This document shows, in pieces, positions 50,927-62,691 of a stretch of 64,000 nt of DNA; position 1 is the first letter of the stretch, and every line of letters starts with the position of its first letter. This DNA comes from Devosia naphthalenivorans (GTDB taxonomy: Bacteria > Pseudomonadota > Alphaproteobacteria > Rhizobiales > Devosiaceae), in the NCBI RefSeq assembly GCF_003056355.1, contig NZ_PYVW01000001.1, forward strand, positions 310,001 to 374,000, written 5' to 3'. The notes under the pieces were generated by a model that saw only the letters and a list, made by a program, of their open reading frames with translations, did no database searches and had not been told where the DNA came from. Both the position numbers and the translations under genes were made by a program.

Positions 50927-51498
50927 GTGAACAAAACAGCACGCTGGTTGCTCCGCGCCCCACCGGTTTGATTGATCCGCGTACCAATAAGACCGCTGGC
51001 GCCGGCGATCCGTTCTTCACGGATGTGACGGACGAACTGGCAGACAAGGGTTTCCTGCTCTCGACTGCAGATCAGTTGATTACCTGGGCCCGCACCGGCT
51101 CGCTGATGTGGATGCAGACTGGCCTGGCTTGCTGTGCCGTCGAAATGATGCAGATGTCGATGCCACGCTACGACGTCGAGCGCTTCGGTACGGCCCCGCG
51201 CGCTTCTCCGCGTCAGTCGGATGTGCTGATCGTTGCCGGCACGCTGACCAACAAGATGGCTCCGGCCCTGCGCAAGGTCTATGACCAGATGCCGGAGCCG
51301 CGCTACGTCATCTCGATGGGAAGCTGCGCCAATGGCGGCGGCTACTATCATTATTCGTATTCGGTGGTGCGTGGCTGCGACCGCGTGCTTCCGGTTGATA
51401 TCTATGTTCCTGGCTGTCCTCCCACGGCCGAGGCGCTGCTTTACGGCATTCTGCTGCTGCAGAAGAAAATTCGCCGTACCGGCACGATTGAGCGATAG
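50917..51498 (+). CDS. nuoB: NADH-quinone oxidoreductase subunit B
   Basis: Carries the N2 [4Fe-4S] cluster at the quinone site of complex I. The four ligands are C72 and C73 (LACCAVEMM), C137 (GSCANGG) and C167 ([10 protein letters not shown]). Length 193 aa with the ATG at 50917 inside the end of nuoA; a TTG two codons later is an alternative. Confidence 0.97.
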   Translation: MGLSEQNSTLVAPRPTGLIDPRTNKTAGAGDPFFTDVTDELADKGFLLSTADQLITWARTGSLMWMQTGLACCAVEMMQMSMPRYDVERFGTAPRASPRQSDVLIVAGTLTNKMAPALRKVYDQMPEPRYVISMGSCANGGGYYHYSYSVVRGCDRVLPVDIYVPGCPPTAEALLYGILLLQKKIRRTGTIER

Positions 51499-51509
51499 GA
51501 TTGGCCACC

Positions 51510-52127
51510 ATGGATGAAGTAATCCAGCTCGATCCGATGGCAGCGTTGGGTCAGCACATTGCGGGCGCCTTGGGCGCTGCGGTCACCGGTAGCGAGATCG
51601 CGTTTGGCGAACTGACGATTACCGTAGGCCGCGACGCAATTGTGTCCGTCGCGAGCTTCCTGCGTGACGATCCGCGTTGCCGTTTCATTTCACTGATCGA
51701 CATCTGCGGCGTGGACTATCCCGAGCGCGATGAGCGGTTCGAAGTCGTCTATCACCTCATGAGCCCATACCTGAACCATCGCGTTCGGGTGAAGCTCTCG
51801 GTTGATGACGAAACGCCTGTGCCGTCCATAACGGAAGTATTCGTCGGCGCCAATTGGTTCGAGCGCGAAGCCTATGATCTTTTCGGGATATTGTTCTCAG
51901 GTCATCCCGACCTGCGGCGGATTCTGACGGACTACGGTTTTGATGGGCATCCCTTGCGCAAGGACTTCCCGCTGACGGGATTTGTGGAGGTTCGCTACGA
52001 CGAAGAACGCAAGCGCGTCGTCTACGAGCCCGTAAAACTGGCGCAGGAATTCCGGTCGTTCGACTATCTGTCACCGTGGGAAGGTACTGACTACGTGCTG
52101 CCCGGCGACGAGAAGGCCAAGCAATGA
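51510..52127 (+). CDS. nuoC: NADH-quinone oxidoreductase subunit C
   Basis: Peripheral-arm subunit, 205 aa, with family blocks [64 protein letters not shown] and [15 protein letters not shown]. The ATG at 51510 is preferred to a TTG three codons earlier. It overlaps nuoD by 4 nt. It is separate from nuoD, unlike the fused NuoCD of E. coli. Confidence 0.96.
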   Translation: MDEVIQLDPMAALGQHIAGALGAAVTGSEIAFGELTITVGRDAIVSVASFLRDDPRCRFISLIDICGVDYPERDERFEVVYHLMSPYLNHRVRVKLSVDDETPVPSITEVFVGANWFEREAYDLFGILFSGHPDLRRILTDYGFDGHPLRKDFPLTGFVEVRYDEERKRVVYEPVKLAQEFRSFDYLSPWEGTDYVLPGDEKAKQ

Positions 52128-53320
52128 GTGTAGCTGAAACCGAAGTTCGCAACTTCACCATCAATTTCGGCCCCGTCCATCCGTCGGCGCACGGCGTGTT
52201 GCGGCTGATTCTTGAACTCGACGGCGAGATCGTTGAGCGTGTCGATCCGCATATCGGCCTGCTTCACCGCGGCACCGAGAAGCTTATCGAAGCCAAGACC
52301 TATCTGCAGGCACTGCCGTATTTTGATCGGCTGGACTATGTCGCGCCGATGAACCAGGAACACGCCTGGGCGCTGGCCATCGAAAAGCTTCTGAACATCG
52401 AAGTGCCGCGTCGCGGTCAGCTTATTCGCGTGCTGTATTCAGAGATCGGCCGGCTGCTGGCGCATCTGATGAACGTGACCACCCAGGCCATGGATATCGG
52501 CGCCTTGACCCCGCCTCTGTGGGGTTTCGAGCAGCGCGAGCAACTGATGATTTTCTATGAGCGCGCTTCGGGCTCGCGGATGCATGCGGCGTATTTCCGT
52601 CCGGGTGGCGTGCATCAGGACCTGCCTCAGGCGTTGATCGACGACATCGAGTCGTTCTGCTCGACGTTTCCGAAGGCTCTCGAAGATATCTATAGCCTCC
52701 TCACTGAGAACCCGATCTTCAAGCAGCGCAACGTCGATATCGGCGTCGTAAAGCTGGAAGACGCCTGGAACATGGGTTTTTCCGGTGTGCTGGTGCGTGG
52801 CTCGGGCGCTGCCTGGGATCTGCGCAAGAGCCAGCCCTACGAATGCTATGACGAGATGGAATTCGATATTCCTGTCGGCAAGAACGGCGATTGCTACGAT
52901 CGCTATCTGGTCCGCATGGAAGAGATGCGCCAATCCAACCGCATCATGAAGCAGTGCATCGACAAGCTGAATGCGCCAGATGGCAAGGGCCCGGTTTCAT
53001 CGCTCGACGGCAAGGTCGTTCCGCCCAGTCGTGGCGAGATGAAGCAGTCGATGGAAGCGCTGATCCATCACTTCAAGCTCTATACCGAGGGCTTCAAGGT
53101 TCCGGCCGGCGAAGTTTATGCCGCTGTCGAAGCGCCCAAGGGCGAGTTCGGCGTCTATCTGGTCAGCGACGGCACCAACAAGCCCTATCGTTGCAAGATT
53201 CGCGCGCCGGGGTTTGCTCACCTGTCTGCCATGGACTTCCTGTGCCGGGGCCACATGCTCGCCGACGTCGCCGCCATCCTTGGCTCACTTGATATCGTGT
53301 TCGGAGAGGTTGATCGCTAA
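52124..53320 (+). CDS. nuoD: NADH-quinone oxidoreductase subunit D
   Basis: 49-kDa subunit that forms the quinone pocket with NuoB. The 398-aa protein has [15 protein letters not shown] (conserved His), [38 protein letters not shown], and the C-terminal [27 protein letters not shown]. It starts in the end of nuoC and its stop overlaps the nuoE start (TAATG). Confidence 0.97.
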   Translation: MSVAETEVRNFTINFGPVHPSAHGVLRLILELDGEIVERVDPHIGLLHRGTEKLIEAKTYLQALPYFDRLDYVAPMNQEHAWALAIEKLLNIEVPRRGQLIRVLYSEIGRLLAHLMNVTTQAMDIGALTPPLWGFEQREQLMIFYERASGSRMHAAYFRPGGVHQDLPQALIDDIESFCSTFPKALEDIYSLLTENPIFKQRNVDIGVVKLEDAWNMGFSGVLVRGSGAAWDLRKSQPYECYDEMEFDIPVGKNGDCYDRYLVRMEEMRQSNRIMKQCIDKLNAPDGKGPVSSLDGKVVPPSRGEMKQSMEALIHHFKLYTEGFKVPAGEVYAAVEAPKGEFGVYLVSDGTNKPYRCKIRAPGFAHLSAMDFLCRGHMLADVAAILGSLDIVFGEVDR

Positions 53321-54648
53321 TGGTTGCGCGTCGCCTGGCGGATGAGTCGGTTCAACCGGCTGCATTCGCGTTCAATGCTGACAATGCCAAATGGGCGGAG
53401 TGGAAGATCGGGCTTTACCCGGCTGGCCGCCAGCAGTCCGCCGTCATTCCGCTGCTGATGCGAGCGCAGGATCAGGACGGCTGGATCAGCCGCGCCACGA
53501 TCGAGACGATCGCGGACATGCTCAACATGGCCTATATCCGCGTGCTGGAAGTGGCGACGTTCTATACGCAGTTCCAGTTGCAGCCAGTGGGTAGCCGCGC
53601 CCATATTCAGGTTTGTGGCACGACGCCCTGCCAGTTGCGGGGTGCCGAGGGGCTGATCGAGATCTGCAAGTCCAAGATCCACCATGATCCGCACCATTTG
53701 AGTGCGGATGGTACCTTGAGTTGGGAAGAGGTTGAGTGCCTCGGCGCCTGTGTGAACGCGCCAATGGTAGCGATCTTCCACGACACTTATGAAGACCTGA
53801 CGCCTGAGCGCTTCGAAGAGGTCGTCGACGCCTTCCAAGCCGGCAATGGCGCCAGCATCAAGCCCGGTCCACAGGTCGCGCGTATTTTCTCGGCTGCGGC
53901 TTTTGGGCAGACCACCTTGCTGGAAACACCGACAGCGACACGCGAGAAGTTTGTCCCGCCGGCACCGCCTGAGAGCCCAGCGGCGGCTGTTGCGGCTCCA
54001 GCTGCTGCACCTGCGGGCAATGCACCGCAGCCTGCTACTACCGCGTCCAAGCCACGCGACGTGGTGGAAGAATCTGCTCCAGCAATCAAGGGCACCCCCG
54101 CCGAGGCTAAGGTTTCCACGGCGAAAGCCGAGGGTGAGCGCAAGGCGGCGAACGCTGCTGCGAAAGCCAACGGCAAGCCCAATGAAGCAATGCGCGAGGG
54201 GGCAACGGGGGCCGAGTCCGACGCCGGCAAGATCGACGGCGGCGACGCTGTTGGCAAGGCCACCGACAACGCTCCCGCAGAGGGCGCAGCTCCGGCCGTT
54301 ACCAAGAAGTCGCGGACGATCATTGCTCCCAAAGCTAATCCGAAGGAAGTCAATCCGGTCGCTGAGGTTGGTGGCGAGGCAACGCTGTTTGTTGCTCCCG
54401 CGGGACCTGCCGATGATCTGAAGCTCATTGGCGGAGTGGGCCCTGTCCTTGAACGCCGGCTTAATTCGCTCGGCATTGCCAAGTGGAGCCAAGTCGCGGC
54501 GCTGACGCCGGAAGATATCGCCAAGGTGGAAGAGGCTCTCAGCTTCAAGGGTCGCGTTGCCCGCGACAATTGGCTGGCACAAGCCGAGGCTCTCGCCCGT
54601 GGCGGAGAAGCAGAATACATCCGCGTCTTCGGCAAGAAGCCGCGTTAG
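53320..54648 (+). CDS. nuoE: NADH-quinone oxidoreductase subunit E with long C-terminal extension
   Basis: 24-kDa subunit holding the N1a [2Fe-2S] cluster, with ligands in [14 protein letters not shown] and [10 protein letters not shown] (first 190 residues). Unlike E. coli NuoE (166 aa) this protein has 442 aa: about 150 Ala/Pro/Lys-rich residues form a flexible linker, and the last 80 residues form a helix-hairpin-helix-like domain ([18 protein letters not shown], then [17 protein letters not shown]). Extended NuoE proteins of this kind occur in Rhizobiales; the added domain has no known role in electron transfer. Confidence 0.95.
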   Translation: MVARRLADESVQPAAFAFNADNAKWAEWKIGLYPAGRQQSAVIPLLMRAQDQDGWISRATIETIADMLNMAYIRVLEVATFYTQFQLQPVGSRAHIQVCGTTPCQLRGAEGLIEICKSKIHHDPHHLSADGTLSWEEVECLGACVNAPMVAIFHDTYEDLTPERFEEVVDAFQAGNGASIKPGPQVARIFSAAAFGQTTLLETPTATREKFVPPAPPESPAAAVAAPAAAPAGNAPQPATTASKPRDVVEESAPAIKGTPAEAKVSTAKAEGERKAANAAAKANGKPNEAMREGATGAESDAGKIDGGDAVGKATDNAPAEGAAPAVTKKSRTIIAPKANPKEVNPVAEVGGEATLFVAPAGPADDLKLIGGVGPVLERRLNSLGIAKWSQVAALTPEDIAKVEEALSFKGRVARDNWLAQAEALARGGEAEYIRVFGKKPR

Positions 54649-54659
54649 GAGTGTGAGAA

Positions 54660-55967
54660 GTGCTCGCTGATAAAGACCGCATTTTCACCAATCTCTATGG
54701 TCGTCATGACTGGACGCTGGCCGGCGCACGCGAACGCGGCGCCTGGGTCGGCACCAAGGAGTTCATCGACTCCGGCCGTGACTGGATCACCAACGAAGTG
54801 AAGGCATCTGGCCTGCGCGGTCGTGGCGGGGCAGGGTTCCCCACTGCGCTCAAGTGGACCTTCATGCCCAAGGTCAATGACGGCCGTCCCCACTACCTGC
54901 TCGTGAACGCAGACGAGTCCGAGCCAGGTACGTGCAAAGATAGAGAAATTTTGAGGCATGATCCGCATCATCTCGTAGAAGGTTGCTTGCTTGCTGCGCG
55001 CGCAATGGATGCACACTTGGCGTTCATTTACGTACGTGGCGAGTTCATCCGCGAGCGCCAGAACCTCGAGCGCGCCGTCGAAGAGGCCTATGAAGCCCGG
55101 TTGATCGGCAAGGATAATATCCACGGTTGGGACCTGGACATCATCGTCCATCACGGCGCCGGCGCCTATATCTGCGGCGAAGAAACCGCGCTTATGGAAT
55201 CGCTGGAAGGCAAGAAGGGCCAACCACGCCTCAAGCCGCCTTTCCCAGCCGGCATGGGGGTTTACGGCAACCCGACCACGGTCAACAACGTCGAATCCAT
55301 CGCAGTCGTGCCGGAAATTTTGCGCCGCTCAGGCGCCTGGTTTGCATCCATCGGTCGCGCCAATAACACCGGCACCAAGCTGATGTGCGTGTCCGGCCAC
55401 GTGAACAATCCCGCGACTTTCGAAGAGGCCATGGGCGAGAGCTTCAAGGACATTATCGAGAAGCATTGCGGCGGCGTCCGCGGCGGCTGGGACAACCTGC
55501 TGGCGGTGATTCCTGGTGGCGCATCAGTGCCTTGCGTGCCTGGCGAGAAGATCCAGAACGCCATCGTCGATTTCGACGGGCTCCGTGAGGTCGGGTCATC
55601 GATGGGCACAGCCGCCATTATCGTGATGGACAAATCGACCGACATCATCAAGGCAATCTGGCGTCTTTCCGCCTTCTACAAGCACGAAAGCTGTGGTCAG
55701 TGCACGCCGTGTCGCGAAGGCACCGGCTGGATGATGCGCGTGATGGAGCGCATGGTCGAAGGCCGCGCCCAGAAGCGCGAAATCGACATGCTGTTCGAGG
55801 TCACCAAGCAGATCGAAGGGCACACCATCTGTGCGCTCGGTGATGCTGCGGCGTGGCCGATCCAGGGCCTGATCCGCAACTTCCGTCATGTGATCGAAGA
55901 GCGGATCGACCAATACACATATTCGTCCACTTCCGACGGTGCCGTGCCGTCGATCGCGGCGGAGTAA
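54660..55967 (+). CDS. nuoF: NADH-quinone oxidoreductase subunit F
   Basis: 51-kDa subunit that binds NADH and FMN and the N3 [4Fe-4S] cluster. [16 protein letters not shown] and [19 protein letters not shown] are the nucleotide and flavin sites; [14 protein letters not shown] and a later Cys (HTICALGD) ligate N3. Starts with GTG at 54660, TTAGGAG upstream. Length 435 aa is standard. Confidence 0.97.
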   Translation: MLADKDRIFTNLYGRHDWTLAGARERGAWVGTKEFIDSGRDWITNEVKASGLRGRGGAGFPTALKWTFMPKVNDGRPHYLLVNADESEPGTCKDREILRHDPHHLVEGCLLAARAMDAHLAFIYVRGEFIRERQNLERAVEEAYEARLIGKDNIHGWDLDIIVHHGAGAYICGEETALMESLEGKKGQPRLKPPFPAGMGVYGNPTTVNNVESIAVVPEILRRSGAWFASIGRANNTGTKLMCVSGHVNNPATFEEAMGESFKDIIEKHCGGVRGGWDNLLAVIPGGASVPCVPGEKIQNAIVDFDGLREVGSSMGTAAIIVMDKSTDIIKAIWRLSAFYKHESCGQCTPCREGTGWMMRVMERMVEGRAQKREIDMLFEVTKQIEGHTICALGDAAAWPIQGLIRNFRHVIEERIDQYTYSSTSDGAVPSIAAE

Positions 55968-55972
55968 GGCTG

Positions 55973-58039
55973 ATGGCAAATATCAAGGTCGACGGCCAGC
56001 TCGTCGAAGTTCCAGACTACTACACGCTGATGCAGGCCGCCGAAGCAGCTGGCGCTGAGATTCCGCGCTTCTGCTACCATGAACGTCTGTCCGTCGCCGG
56101 CAATTGCCGCATGTGCCTGGTCGAGGTCAAAGGTGGCCCACCAAAGCCACAGGCGTCTTGCGCAATGTCGGTCAAGGATCTGCGACCCGGCCCAAACGGC
56201 GAGCCGCCTGAGATGTTCACCAACACGCCAATGGTCAAAAAGGCCCGCGAAGGCGTGATGGAATTCCTGCTGATCAACCATCCGTTGGATTGTCCCATTT
56301 GCGACCAGGGCGGCGAGTGCGACCTGCAGGACCAGGCCATGGCTTATGGCGTGGACAAGAACCGCTTTGCGGAAAATAAGCGCGCGGTCGAGGACAAGTA
56401 CATCGGCCCGTTGGTCAAGACCTCGATGAACCGCTGCATTCACTGCACCCGTTGCGTCCGGTTCACCACTGAAGTCGCGGGCATTTCCGAGATGGGTCTG
56501 CTGGGCCGCGGTGAAGACGCGGAGATCACGACCTATCTTGAGAAGGCGCTGACCAGCGAACTTCAGGGCAATGTAATCGATCTTTGCCCCGTTGGTGCCC
56601 TGACCTCCAAGCCCTATGCGTTCAATGCCCGCCCATGGGAATTGACCAAGACCGAATCCATCGACGTGATGGACGCTGTTGGATCGAACATCCGGGTTGA
56701 TAGCCGCGGACGTGAGGTGATGCGCATACTGCCGCGCATCAACGAAGCCATCAATGAAGAGTGGATTTCGGACAAAACACGCTTTGTCTGGGATGGTCTC
56801 AAGAGCCAGCGCCTGGATCGGCCCTATGTGCGCCGCAATGGCAAACTGGGCGCGACGACCTGGGATGATGCTTTTATCGCCGTCGCAAAGGCGATGAAGC
56901 GTCCGGGTGCTCGGATCGGAGCGATCGCTGGCGATCTGGCCAGCGTCGAAGAGATGTTCGCGCTCAACAAGCTCCTGGCTTCGCTGGGCTCGGGCAACGT
57001 AGACGCGCGTCCGGCCGGGTCCGTGCTGAGCGCTGCTAGTGGCCGTGCCTCCTATCTGTTCAACCCGACAATTGCCGGGATCGAGCAGGCTGACGCCATT
57101 CTGCTGATCGGCACCAATCCGCGCAAGGAAGCGTCGCTGATCAATGCTCGCATCCGAAAGGTCTGGCGTGCAACCGGGCTGCCCATTGGCTTGATTGGCG
57201 AAAACGCCGAGCTCACCTACAACGTGCAGCACTTGGGAAATGGTTCGGACACGTTGAATGATCTGGTTGCCGGCAAGGGCAGCTTCGCCGAGCTTTGGGC
57301 AAAGGCCAAGAAGCCGCTGGTGATTGTGGGCGAGGGCGCGGCTTCCGCTGACGTTCTGGCTTCTGCTGCGAAGCTCGCGACGGGCAATGCGGAAATCGCT
57401 GAGGGCTGGAGTGGCTTTGCCGTACTGCACAATGCGGCCGCACGCGTGGGCGCATTGGACATTGGCTTTGTCCCGGCAAAGACCGGTGCGGACACAGCTG
57501 CGATGCTATCGGGCGCGGTGGACGTATTGTTCCTGCTCGGAGCAGACGAGTTTGACTTGTCCCAGTTGGGCGACACGGTAGTTGTCTATATCGGTACGCA
57601 TGGCGACAACGCTGCGCATCGGGCCGACATTATCCTGCCGGCCGCGACCTACACCGAGAAGAGCGCGACTTATGTCAACACGGAAGGTCGTGTTCAGATG
57701 ACCACCCGCGCAGTGTTTCCACCGGGCGATGCCAAGGAAGACTGGGCGATCATCCGGGCGCTCTCGGCTGTGGTTGGAGCTCCGCTGCCGTTTAACTCGC
57801 TGAGTCAGCTACGCGCGGCGATTTATGCAGAGTTTCCGCACCTGGCTCGCATCGACTCGATTGCATTTGGCAAAACAGCGGATATTACCAAGCTGGCCAA
57901 GGGCAAGATCAAGGGCGGCAGCACGCAGTTCGTGTCGCCGATCTCCGAGTTCTATCTCACCAATCCGATCGCGCGCGCTTCCGCCGTCATGGGCGAGTGT
58001 GCAGCTACGGCCGCAGGCCTGCGACAGGCTGCGGAGTAG
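55973..58039 (+). CDS. nuoG: NADH-quinone oxidoreductase subunit G
   Basis: 75-kDa iron-sulfur subunit, 688 aa. N-terminal [2Fe-2S] domain with [18 protein letters not shown], then the [18 protein letters not shown] [4Fe-4S] block, [16 protein letters not shown] and [15 protein letters not shown], followed by a molybdopterin-oxidoreductase-like domain that no longer binds molybdenum. The ATG at 55973 is 5 bp after the nuoF stop. An upstream open stretch to 55853 is within nuoF and not used. Confidence 0.97.
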   Translation: MANIKVDGQLVEVPDYYTLMQAAEAAGAEIPRFCYHERLSVAGNCRMCLVEVKGGPPKPQASCAMSVKDLRPGPNGEPPEMFTNTPMVKKAREGVMEFLLINHPLDCPICDQGGECDLQDQAMAYGVDKNRFAENKRAVEDKYIGPLVKTSMNRCIHCTRCVRFTTEVAGISEMGLLGRGEDAEITTYLEKALTSELQGNVIDLCPVGALTSKPYAFNARPWELTKTESIDVMDAVGSNIRVDSRGREVMRILPRINEAINEEWISDKTRFVWDGLKSQRLDRPYVRRNGKLGATTWDDAFIAVAKAMKRPGARIGAIAGDLASVEEMFALNKLLASLGSGNVDARPAGSVLSAASGRASYLFNPTIAGIEQADAILLIGTNPRKEASLINARIRKVWRATGLPIGLIGENAELTYNVQHLGNGSDTLNDLVAGKGSFAELWAKAKKPLVIVGEGAASADVLASAAKLATGNAEIAEGWSGFAVLHNAAARVGALDIGFVPAKTGADTAAMLSGAVDVLFLLGADEFDLSQLGDTVVVYIGTHGDNAAHRADIILPAATYTEKSATYVNTEGRVQMTTRAVFPPGDAKEDWAIIRALSAVVGAPLPFNSLSQLRAAIYAEFPHLARIDSIAFGKTADITKLAKGKIKGGSTQFVSPISEFYLTNPIARASAVMGECAATAAGLRQAAE

Positions 58040-58048
58040 GGAAGCATC

Positions 58049-59146
58049 ATGGACTTTATCAACTCCGCGCTTGATTACCTGCTAGGCATCCCGATCCTCG
58101 GATGGGGTGTCCATGTTGGTTTCGTCTACAAGGCGCTGCTGTTGCTCGTGGCACTGCTGGTGTTTACCGCATTCATCCTGTTGGCTGACCGCAAGATCTG
58201 GGCTGCTGTGCAAATCCGCCGCGGTCCCAACGTGGTGGGGCCGTTCGGTCTGCTGCAGAGTTTTGCCGACCTGCTGAAGTTTGCGCTCAAGGAAGCTGTT
58301 ATTCCGGCTGGCGCCGACAAAGTGCTGTTCATCCTGGCGCCGTTGATTACCGCGACGCTCGCGCTGGGCGGCTGGGCCGTGGTGCCGGTCAACGACGGTT
58401 GGGCGATGGCCGATCTGAACATCGGAATTCTCTATATCCTCGCGATCTCGTCCCTGGGCGTTTATGGCGTCATCATTGGCGGTTGGGCTTCGAACTCGAA
58501 ATATCCCTTCCTGGGATCGCTCCGTTCAGCCGCACAGATGGTGTCCTATGAGGTTTCTATCGGACTCGTTATCATCACCGTGCTGCTTTGCGTGGGGTCG
58601 CTGAACCTCAATGACATCATCCGGGCCCAGTATGAAATGGGGCTGGCTCATATGATCGGGCTGCCGCAGCTGACGTTCCTCAACTGGTTCTGGCTGCCAC
58701 TGTTCCCCATGTTCGTCGTGTTCTACGTGTCGGCCCTGGCTGAAACGAACCGCCCGCCGTTCGATCTGGCGGAAGGGGAATCCGAACTGGTTGCCGGATT
58801 CATGACCGAGTATTCATCGACCCCATACATGCTGTTCATGCTAGGCGAGTACATCTCGATCCTGTTGATGTGCGCCATGACCACCGTGCTGTTCCTGGGC
58901 GGCTGGACATCGCCGATCGACCTGCCGCCATTCACCTGGATCCCGGGGTTCATCTGGTTCTTTCTCAAGCTGAGCATGGTGTTCTTCATGATCGCCATGG
59001 CCAAGGCTATCGTTCCACGTTATCGCTACGACCAGTTGATGCGTATTGGCTGGAAGGTATTCCTGCCGCTGTCGCTGCTGTGCGTGATTGTTGTTGCATT
59101 CGTTCTCCAGCTGACGGGCTGGGGCTGGCATGGAGGAGTCGCCTGA
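58049..59146 (+). CDS. nuoH: NADH-quinone oxidoreductase subunit H
   Basis: Membrane subunit linking the quinone site to the proton-pumping arm; 365 aa with eight helices. Conserved parts include [21 protein letters not shown], the acidic loop [25 protein letters not shown] and [20 protein letters not shown]. Its stop overlaps the nuoI start by one base (TGATG). Confidence 0.97.
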   Translation: MDFINSALDYLLGIPILGWGVHVGFVYKALLLLVALLVFTAFILLADRKIWAAVQIRRGPNVVGPFGLLQSFADLLKFALKEAVIPAGADKVLFILAPLITATLALGGWAVVPVNDGWAMADLNIGILYILAISSLGVYGVIIGGWASNSKYPFLGSLRSAAQMVSYEVSIGLVIITVLLCVGSLNLNDIIRAQYEMGLAHMIGLPQLTFLNWFWLPLFPMFVVFYVSALAETNRPPFDLAEGESELVAGFMTEYSSTPYMLFMLGEYISILLMCAMTTVLFLGGWTSPIDLPPFTWIPGFIWFFLKLSMVFFMIAMAKAIVPRYRYDQLMRIGWKVFLPLSLLCVIVVAFVLQLTGWGWHGGVA

Positions 59147-59634
59147 TGCGCGCTTCCCAACTCGTCAACACGCTGCTTATGCGCGAGTTCGTGTCATCGT
59201 TCTTCCTGACGATGAGGTACTTCTTCGCGCCAAAGCCGACGATCAACTATCCTTTCGAAAAAGGCCAGGTGAGTCCGCGCTTCCGTGGGGAGCATGCCTT
59301 GCGTCGCTACCCCAATGGGGAAGAGCGTTGCATCGCCTGCAAGCTCTGTGAAGCGGTCTGCCCGGCGCAGGCCATCACCATCGAGGCTGGTCCGCGCCAG
59401 AACGACGGCACGCGTCGCACGGTCCGCTATGACCTGGACATGGTGAAGTGCATCTATTGCGGCTTCTGCCAGGAGGCTTGCCCGGTGGATGCGATCGTAG
59501 AGGGTCCCAACTTCGAATTCGCAACTGAAACGCGCGAAGAGCTCTACTTCTCGAAAGAGAAGCTCTTGGCCAACGGCGATCGGTGGGAGCGTGAAATCGC
59601 TGCCAATCTTTCTGCCGACGCTCCGTATCGCTGA
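59146..59634 (+). CDS. nuoI: NADH-quinone oxidoreductase subunit I
   Basis: Ferredoxin-like subunit with N6a and N6b [4Fe-4S] clusters: [15 protein letters not shown] and [15 protein letters not shown]. Length 162 aa. The ATG at 59146 overlaps the end of nuoH; the longer open frame from 58870 is antiframe to nuoH and rejected. Confidence 0.97.
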   Translation: MRASQLVNTLLMREFVSSFFLTMRYFFAPKPTINYPFEKGQVSPRFRGEHALRRYPNGEERCIACKLCEAVCPAQAITIEAGPRQNDGTRRTVRYDLDMVKCIYCGFCQEACPVDAIVEGPNFEFATETREELYFSKEKLLANGDRWEREIAANLSADAPYR

Positions 59635-59645
59635 GAGGGAAGAGC

Positions 59646-60254
59646 ATGACCCTTCCGCTATTCTTCTTCTACGTATTCTCGGCAATTGCCGTGGCTTCAG
59701 CCGTCATGGTCGTCGCCGCACGCAATCCGGTGCACGCCGTGTTGTTCCTCATCCTCGTGTTTTTCAATGCCGCCGGGCTCTTCATGCTGGCAGGAGCCGA
59801 GTTCCTGTCGCTGATCCTGATCGTCGTCTATGTCGGCGCCGTGGCGGTGTTGTTCCTGTTCGTCGTCATGATGCTCGATGTGGATTTCGCATCCCTGCGC
59901 TCCGGCATGCTGCAATACGCACCGATCGGCGTGGTGGTGGGGCTGGTGTTGCTGATCGAGCTACTGTTGGTTGCAGGCAGCTTCGTGGTTTCGCCCGAGG
60001 TGGCAAGCGCGTCGGTTCTGCCCATCAACAATGGTGTGGACAACACAAAGGCGCTCGGGCTGGTGCTTTACACCCGCTATGTCTTCCTGTTCCAGGGGGC
60101 AGGGGCGGTGCTGCTGGTCGCCATGATCGGCGCCATTGTATTGACGCTGCGCCACAGGCCAAACGTGAAACGTCAGGACCCCGTCAAGCAGGTGGCGCGC
60201 CGTGCTTCCGAGACGATGGAAGTTGTCAAAGTCAAAAGCGGTCAGGGATTGTAG
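59646..60254 (+). CDS. nuoJ: NADH-quinone oxidoreductase subunit J
   Basis: Membrane subunit, 202 aa, five helices beginning PLFFFYVFSAIAVASAVMVV, with NPVHAVLFLILVFFNAAGLF and the conserved VVYVGAVAVLFLFVVMML including the pi-bulge region. A charged C-terminal tail follows the last helix. Confidence 0.95.
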   Translation: MTLPLFFFYVFSAIAVASAVMVVAARNPVHAVLFLILVFFNAAGLFMLAGAEFLSLILIVVYVGAVAVLFLFVVMMLDVDFASLRSGMLQYAPIGVVVGLVLLIELLLVAGSFVVSPEVASASVLPINNGVDNTKALGLVLYTRYVFLFQGAGAVLLVAMIGAIVLTLRHRPNVKRQDPVKQVARRASETMEVVKVKSGQGL

Positions 60255-60263
60255 GAGGCAAAT

Positions 60264-60578
60264 ATGGGCTTGGGTATCGGGCTCGGTCACTACCTGACCG
60301 TAGCCGCAATTTTGTTCACGCTGGGCGTGTTCGGCATCTTTCTGAACCGCAAGAATATCATCGTCATCTTGATGTCGGTGGAGCTGATCCTTCTGGCGGT
60401 CAACCTCAATCTGGTAGCCTTTTCGGCACAGCTGAATGACCTGCAGGGGCAAGTGTTTGCCCTTTTGATCCTGACCGTTGCCGCTGCGGAGGCCGCCATC
60501 GGTCTGGCTGTACTGGTTACGTTCTTCCGCAACCGCGGCACGATCGCGGTTGAAGACGTCAACATGATGAAGGGCTAG
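60264..60578 (+). CDS. nuoK: NADH-quinone oxidoreductase subunit K
   Basis: A 104-aa, three-helix subunit (MrpC-like) with the conserved acidic residues in [17 protein letters not shown] and [13 protein letters not shown], which form part of the proton path. It starts 9 bp after nuoJ. Confidence 0.96.
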   Translation: MGLGIGLGHYLTVAAILFTLGVFGIFLNRKNIIVILMSVELILLAVNLNLVAFSAQLNDLQGQVFALLILTVAAAEAAIGLAVLVTFFRNRGTIAVEDVNMMKG

Positions 60579-60588
60579 AAGCACCGCT

Positions 60589-62691
60589 ATGATTCAAGCG
60601 ATCGTTTTTCTGCCCCTTATCGGCGCGCTCATTGCTGGTTTGCTGGGCCGTACCATCGGACATCGGCCCAGCGAGTACATCACCACGGGCCTGCTGATTA
60701 TCTCGGCTGTGCTGAGCTGGGTCGTTTTCCTGCCTGTCGCATTTGGCGATGGGCTGGTGGGCGCAGTGGCTAGCGAGGAAGCTCAGGCTGCCGCCGTGAA
60801 GGTGGAGATCATGCGCTGGATTCAGGTCGGTGACATGGATCTGCGCTGGACGCTTCGGGTCGACACCTTGACGGCCATCATGCTGGTGGTAGTCAATACG
60901 GTATCGAGCCTCGTCCATATTTATTCGATCGGCTATATGGCCGAGGATCCGCACCGGAACCGCTTCTTCGCCTATCTGTCGCTCTTTACGTTCGCCATGC
61001 TGATGCTGGTGACCGCCGACAATTTCCTACAGATGTTTTTCGGGTGGGAAGGTGTGGGTCTGGCGTCGTACCTGCTGATCGGCTTTTGGTACACGCGTCC
61101 TTCGGCAAATGCCGCAGCGATGAAGGCGTTCGTCGTAAACCGCGTCGGCGATTTCGGCTTTGCGTTGGGTATTTTCGGCAGCTTCATGCTGTTGGGTACC
61201 ATCGACTTCGACGCAGCGTTCGCGAACCTGCCGGAAGTAACCAATTACACGATGCACTTCCTGGGCTGGGACTTCCACGCCCTGACGGTGATCTGCCTTC
61301 TGCTCTTCATGGGCGCCATGGGTAAGTCCGCGCAGTTCCTGCTGCACACCTGGTTGCCTGATGCCATGGAGGGGCCAACCCCGGTATCTGCGCTGATCCA
61401 TGCTGCGACCATGGTCACGGCTGGTGTCTTCATGGTGGCTCGGCTGTCGCCAATGTTCGAGACTTCGCCAACTGCCTTGACGGTGGTGATCGTTATTGGT
61501 GCCATCACCGCATTCTTTGCGGCGACCGTCGGTCTGGTGCAAAACGACATCAAGCGCGTCATCGCCTATTCGACCTGTTCTCAACTGGGCTATATGTTCG
61601 TGGCTCTGGGCACGGGTGCGTACTCGGCTGGTGTGTTCCACCTCTTCACGCACGCCTTCTTCAAAGCGTTGCTGTTCCTTGGTGCCGGCGTGGTCATCCA
61701 CGCCATGCATCATGAGCAAGACATGCGGAACATGGGTGGGCTCTCCAAGAAGATTCCGATCACCTACGCAATGATGCTGATAGGTACATTGGCGCTGACC
61801 GGCGTGGGTATTCCCGGCACGAACTTCCTGGGCTTTGCGGGCTTCTTCTCCAAGGACTCCATCATTGAGGCAGCCTATGCCTATGGTGGCAATGTTGGCT
61901 CGTTTGCCTTCTGGCTCCTGGTGATTGCTGCGCTGTTCACGAGTTTCTACTCTTGGCGCCTCATTCACCTGACGTTCCATGGCAAACCGCGGGATGCGCA
62001 GCATGCGCACACCGCTCATCCCGATCCGGTGCACGCCGCGGCTGAAACACATCATGAGCCGATCGACGACAGCAATGCCGACGGTCATGGCCATGATGCT
62101 CATCATGGTTCCGCCTATGACAATGCCCATGAGTCACCAAACGTAATGCTGGTGCCGCTATTTGTGCTGGCAGCGGGGGCAGTGCTCGCAGGTGCTCTGT
62201 TCTACGGGATGTTCTTCGAGGATCTCGAACACGTGGAGCACTTCTTTGCTGGCTCCATTTTTGTTGATCACGAGATCATCGAAGCCGCTCACCATGTGCC
62301 GCTATGGGTCAAATGGAGCGCCACGATCTCGATGATCGTCGGCTTTGTGGCCGCCTGGTACATGTACATCAGGGAACCCGACATGCCGCGCAGGCTCGCC
62401 GCACAGAATCCGGGATTGTATCGGTTCCTGCTCAACAAATGGTACTTTGACGAACTCTACGACGCGATCTTTGTGCGGCCTGCGATCTGGGTCGGACGCG
62501 CGTTCTGGCGAGGGTTCGATGATTGGCTGATCAATGAAAAGCTTACCGAAGGTCTCGGCCGGCGGGTCCAGAATGTCACGTCCTGGGTCGTCAAGCTCCA
62601 GTCCGGCTACCTCTATCATTATGCCTTCGCCATGCTGATCGGCATCGCGGCACTGCTGACCTGGGCCATCGCGGCCGGGGGACTGATCTGA
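60589..62691 (+). CDS. nuoL: NADH-quinone oxidoreductase subunit L
   Basis: Antiporter-like proton-pumping subunit, 700 aa, with about 14 helices and the lateral amphipathic helix near the C-terminus. Key blocks: [19 protein letters not shown] with the pump Glu, [30 protein letters not shown], and [20 protein letters not shown] His-rich soluble loop (about residues 464-515, e.g. [10 protein letters not shown]) precedes the last helices, longer than in E. coli. Its stop overlaps the nuoM start (TGATG). Confidence 0.97.
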   Translation: MIQAIVFLPLIGALIAGLLGRTIGHRPSEYITTGLLIISAVLSWVVFLPVAFGDGLVGAVASEEAQAAAVKVEIMRWIQVGDMDLRWTLRVDTLTAIMLVVVNTVSSLVHIYSIGYMAEDPHRNRFFAYLSLFTFAMLMLVTADNFLQMFFGWEGVGLASYLLIGFWYTRPSANAAAMKAFVVNRVGDFGFALGIFGSFMLLGTIDFDAAFANLPEVTNYTMHFLGWDFHALTVICLLLFMGAMGKSAQFLLHTWLPDAMEGPTPVSALIHAATMVTAGVFMVARLSPMFETSPTALTVVIVIGAITAFFAATVGLVQNDIKRVIAYSTCSQLGYMFVALGTGAYSAGVFHLFTHAFFKALLFLGAGVVIHAMHHEQDMRNMGGLSKKIPITYAMMLIGTLALTGVGIPGTNFLGFAGFFSKDSIIEAAYAYGGNVGSFAFWLLVIAALFTSFYSWRLIHLTFHGKPRDAQHAHTAHPDPVHAAAETHHEPIDDSNADGHGHDAHHGSAYDNAHESPNVMLVPLFVLAAGAVLAGALFYGMFFEDLEHVEHFFAGSIFVDHEIIEAAHHVPLWVKWSATISMIVGFVAAWYMYIREPDMPRRLAAQNPGLYRFLLNKWYFDELYDAIFVRPAIWVGRAFWRGFDDWLINEKLTEGLGRRVQNVTSWVVKLQSGYLYHYAFAMLIGIAALLTWAIAAGGLI

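Noticed and set aside
53317..54582. 421-aa minus-strand frame opposite nuoE
   Set aside because: Shadow frame permitted by the Ala/Pro-rich linker of NuoE; no recognisable domain.
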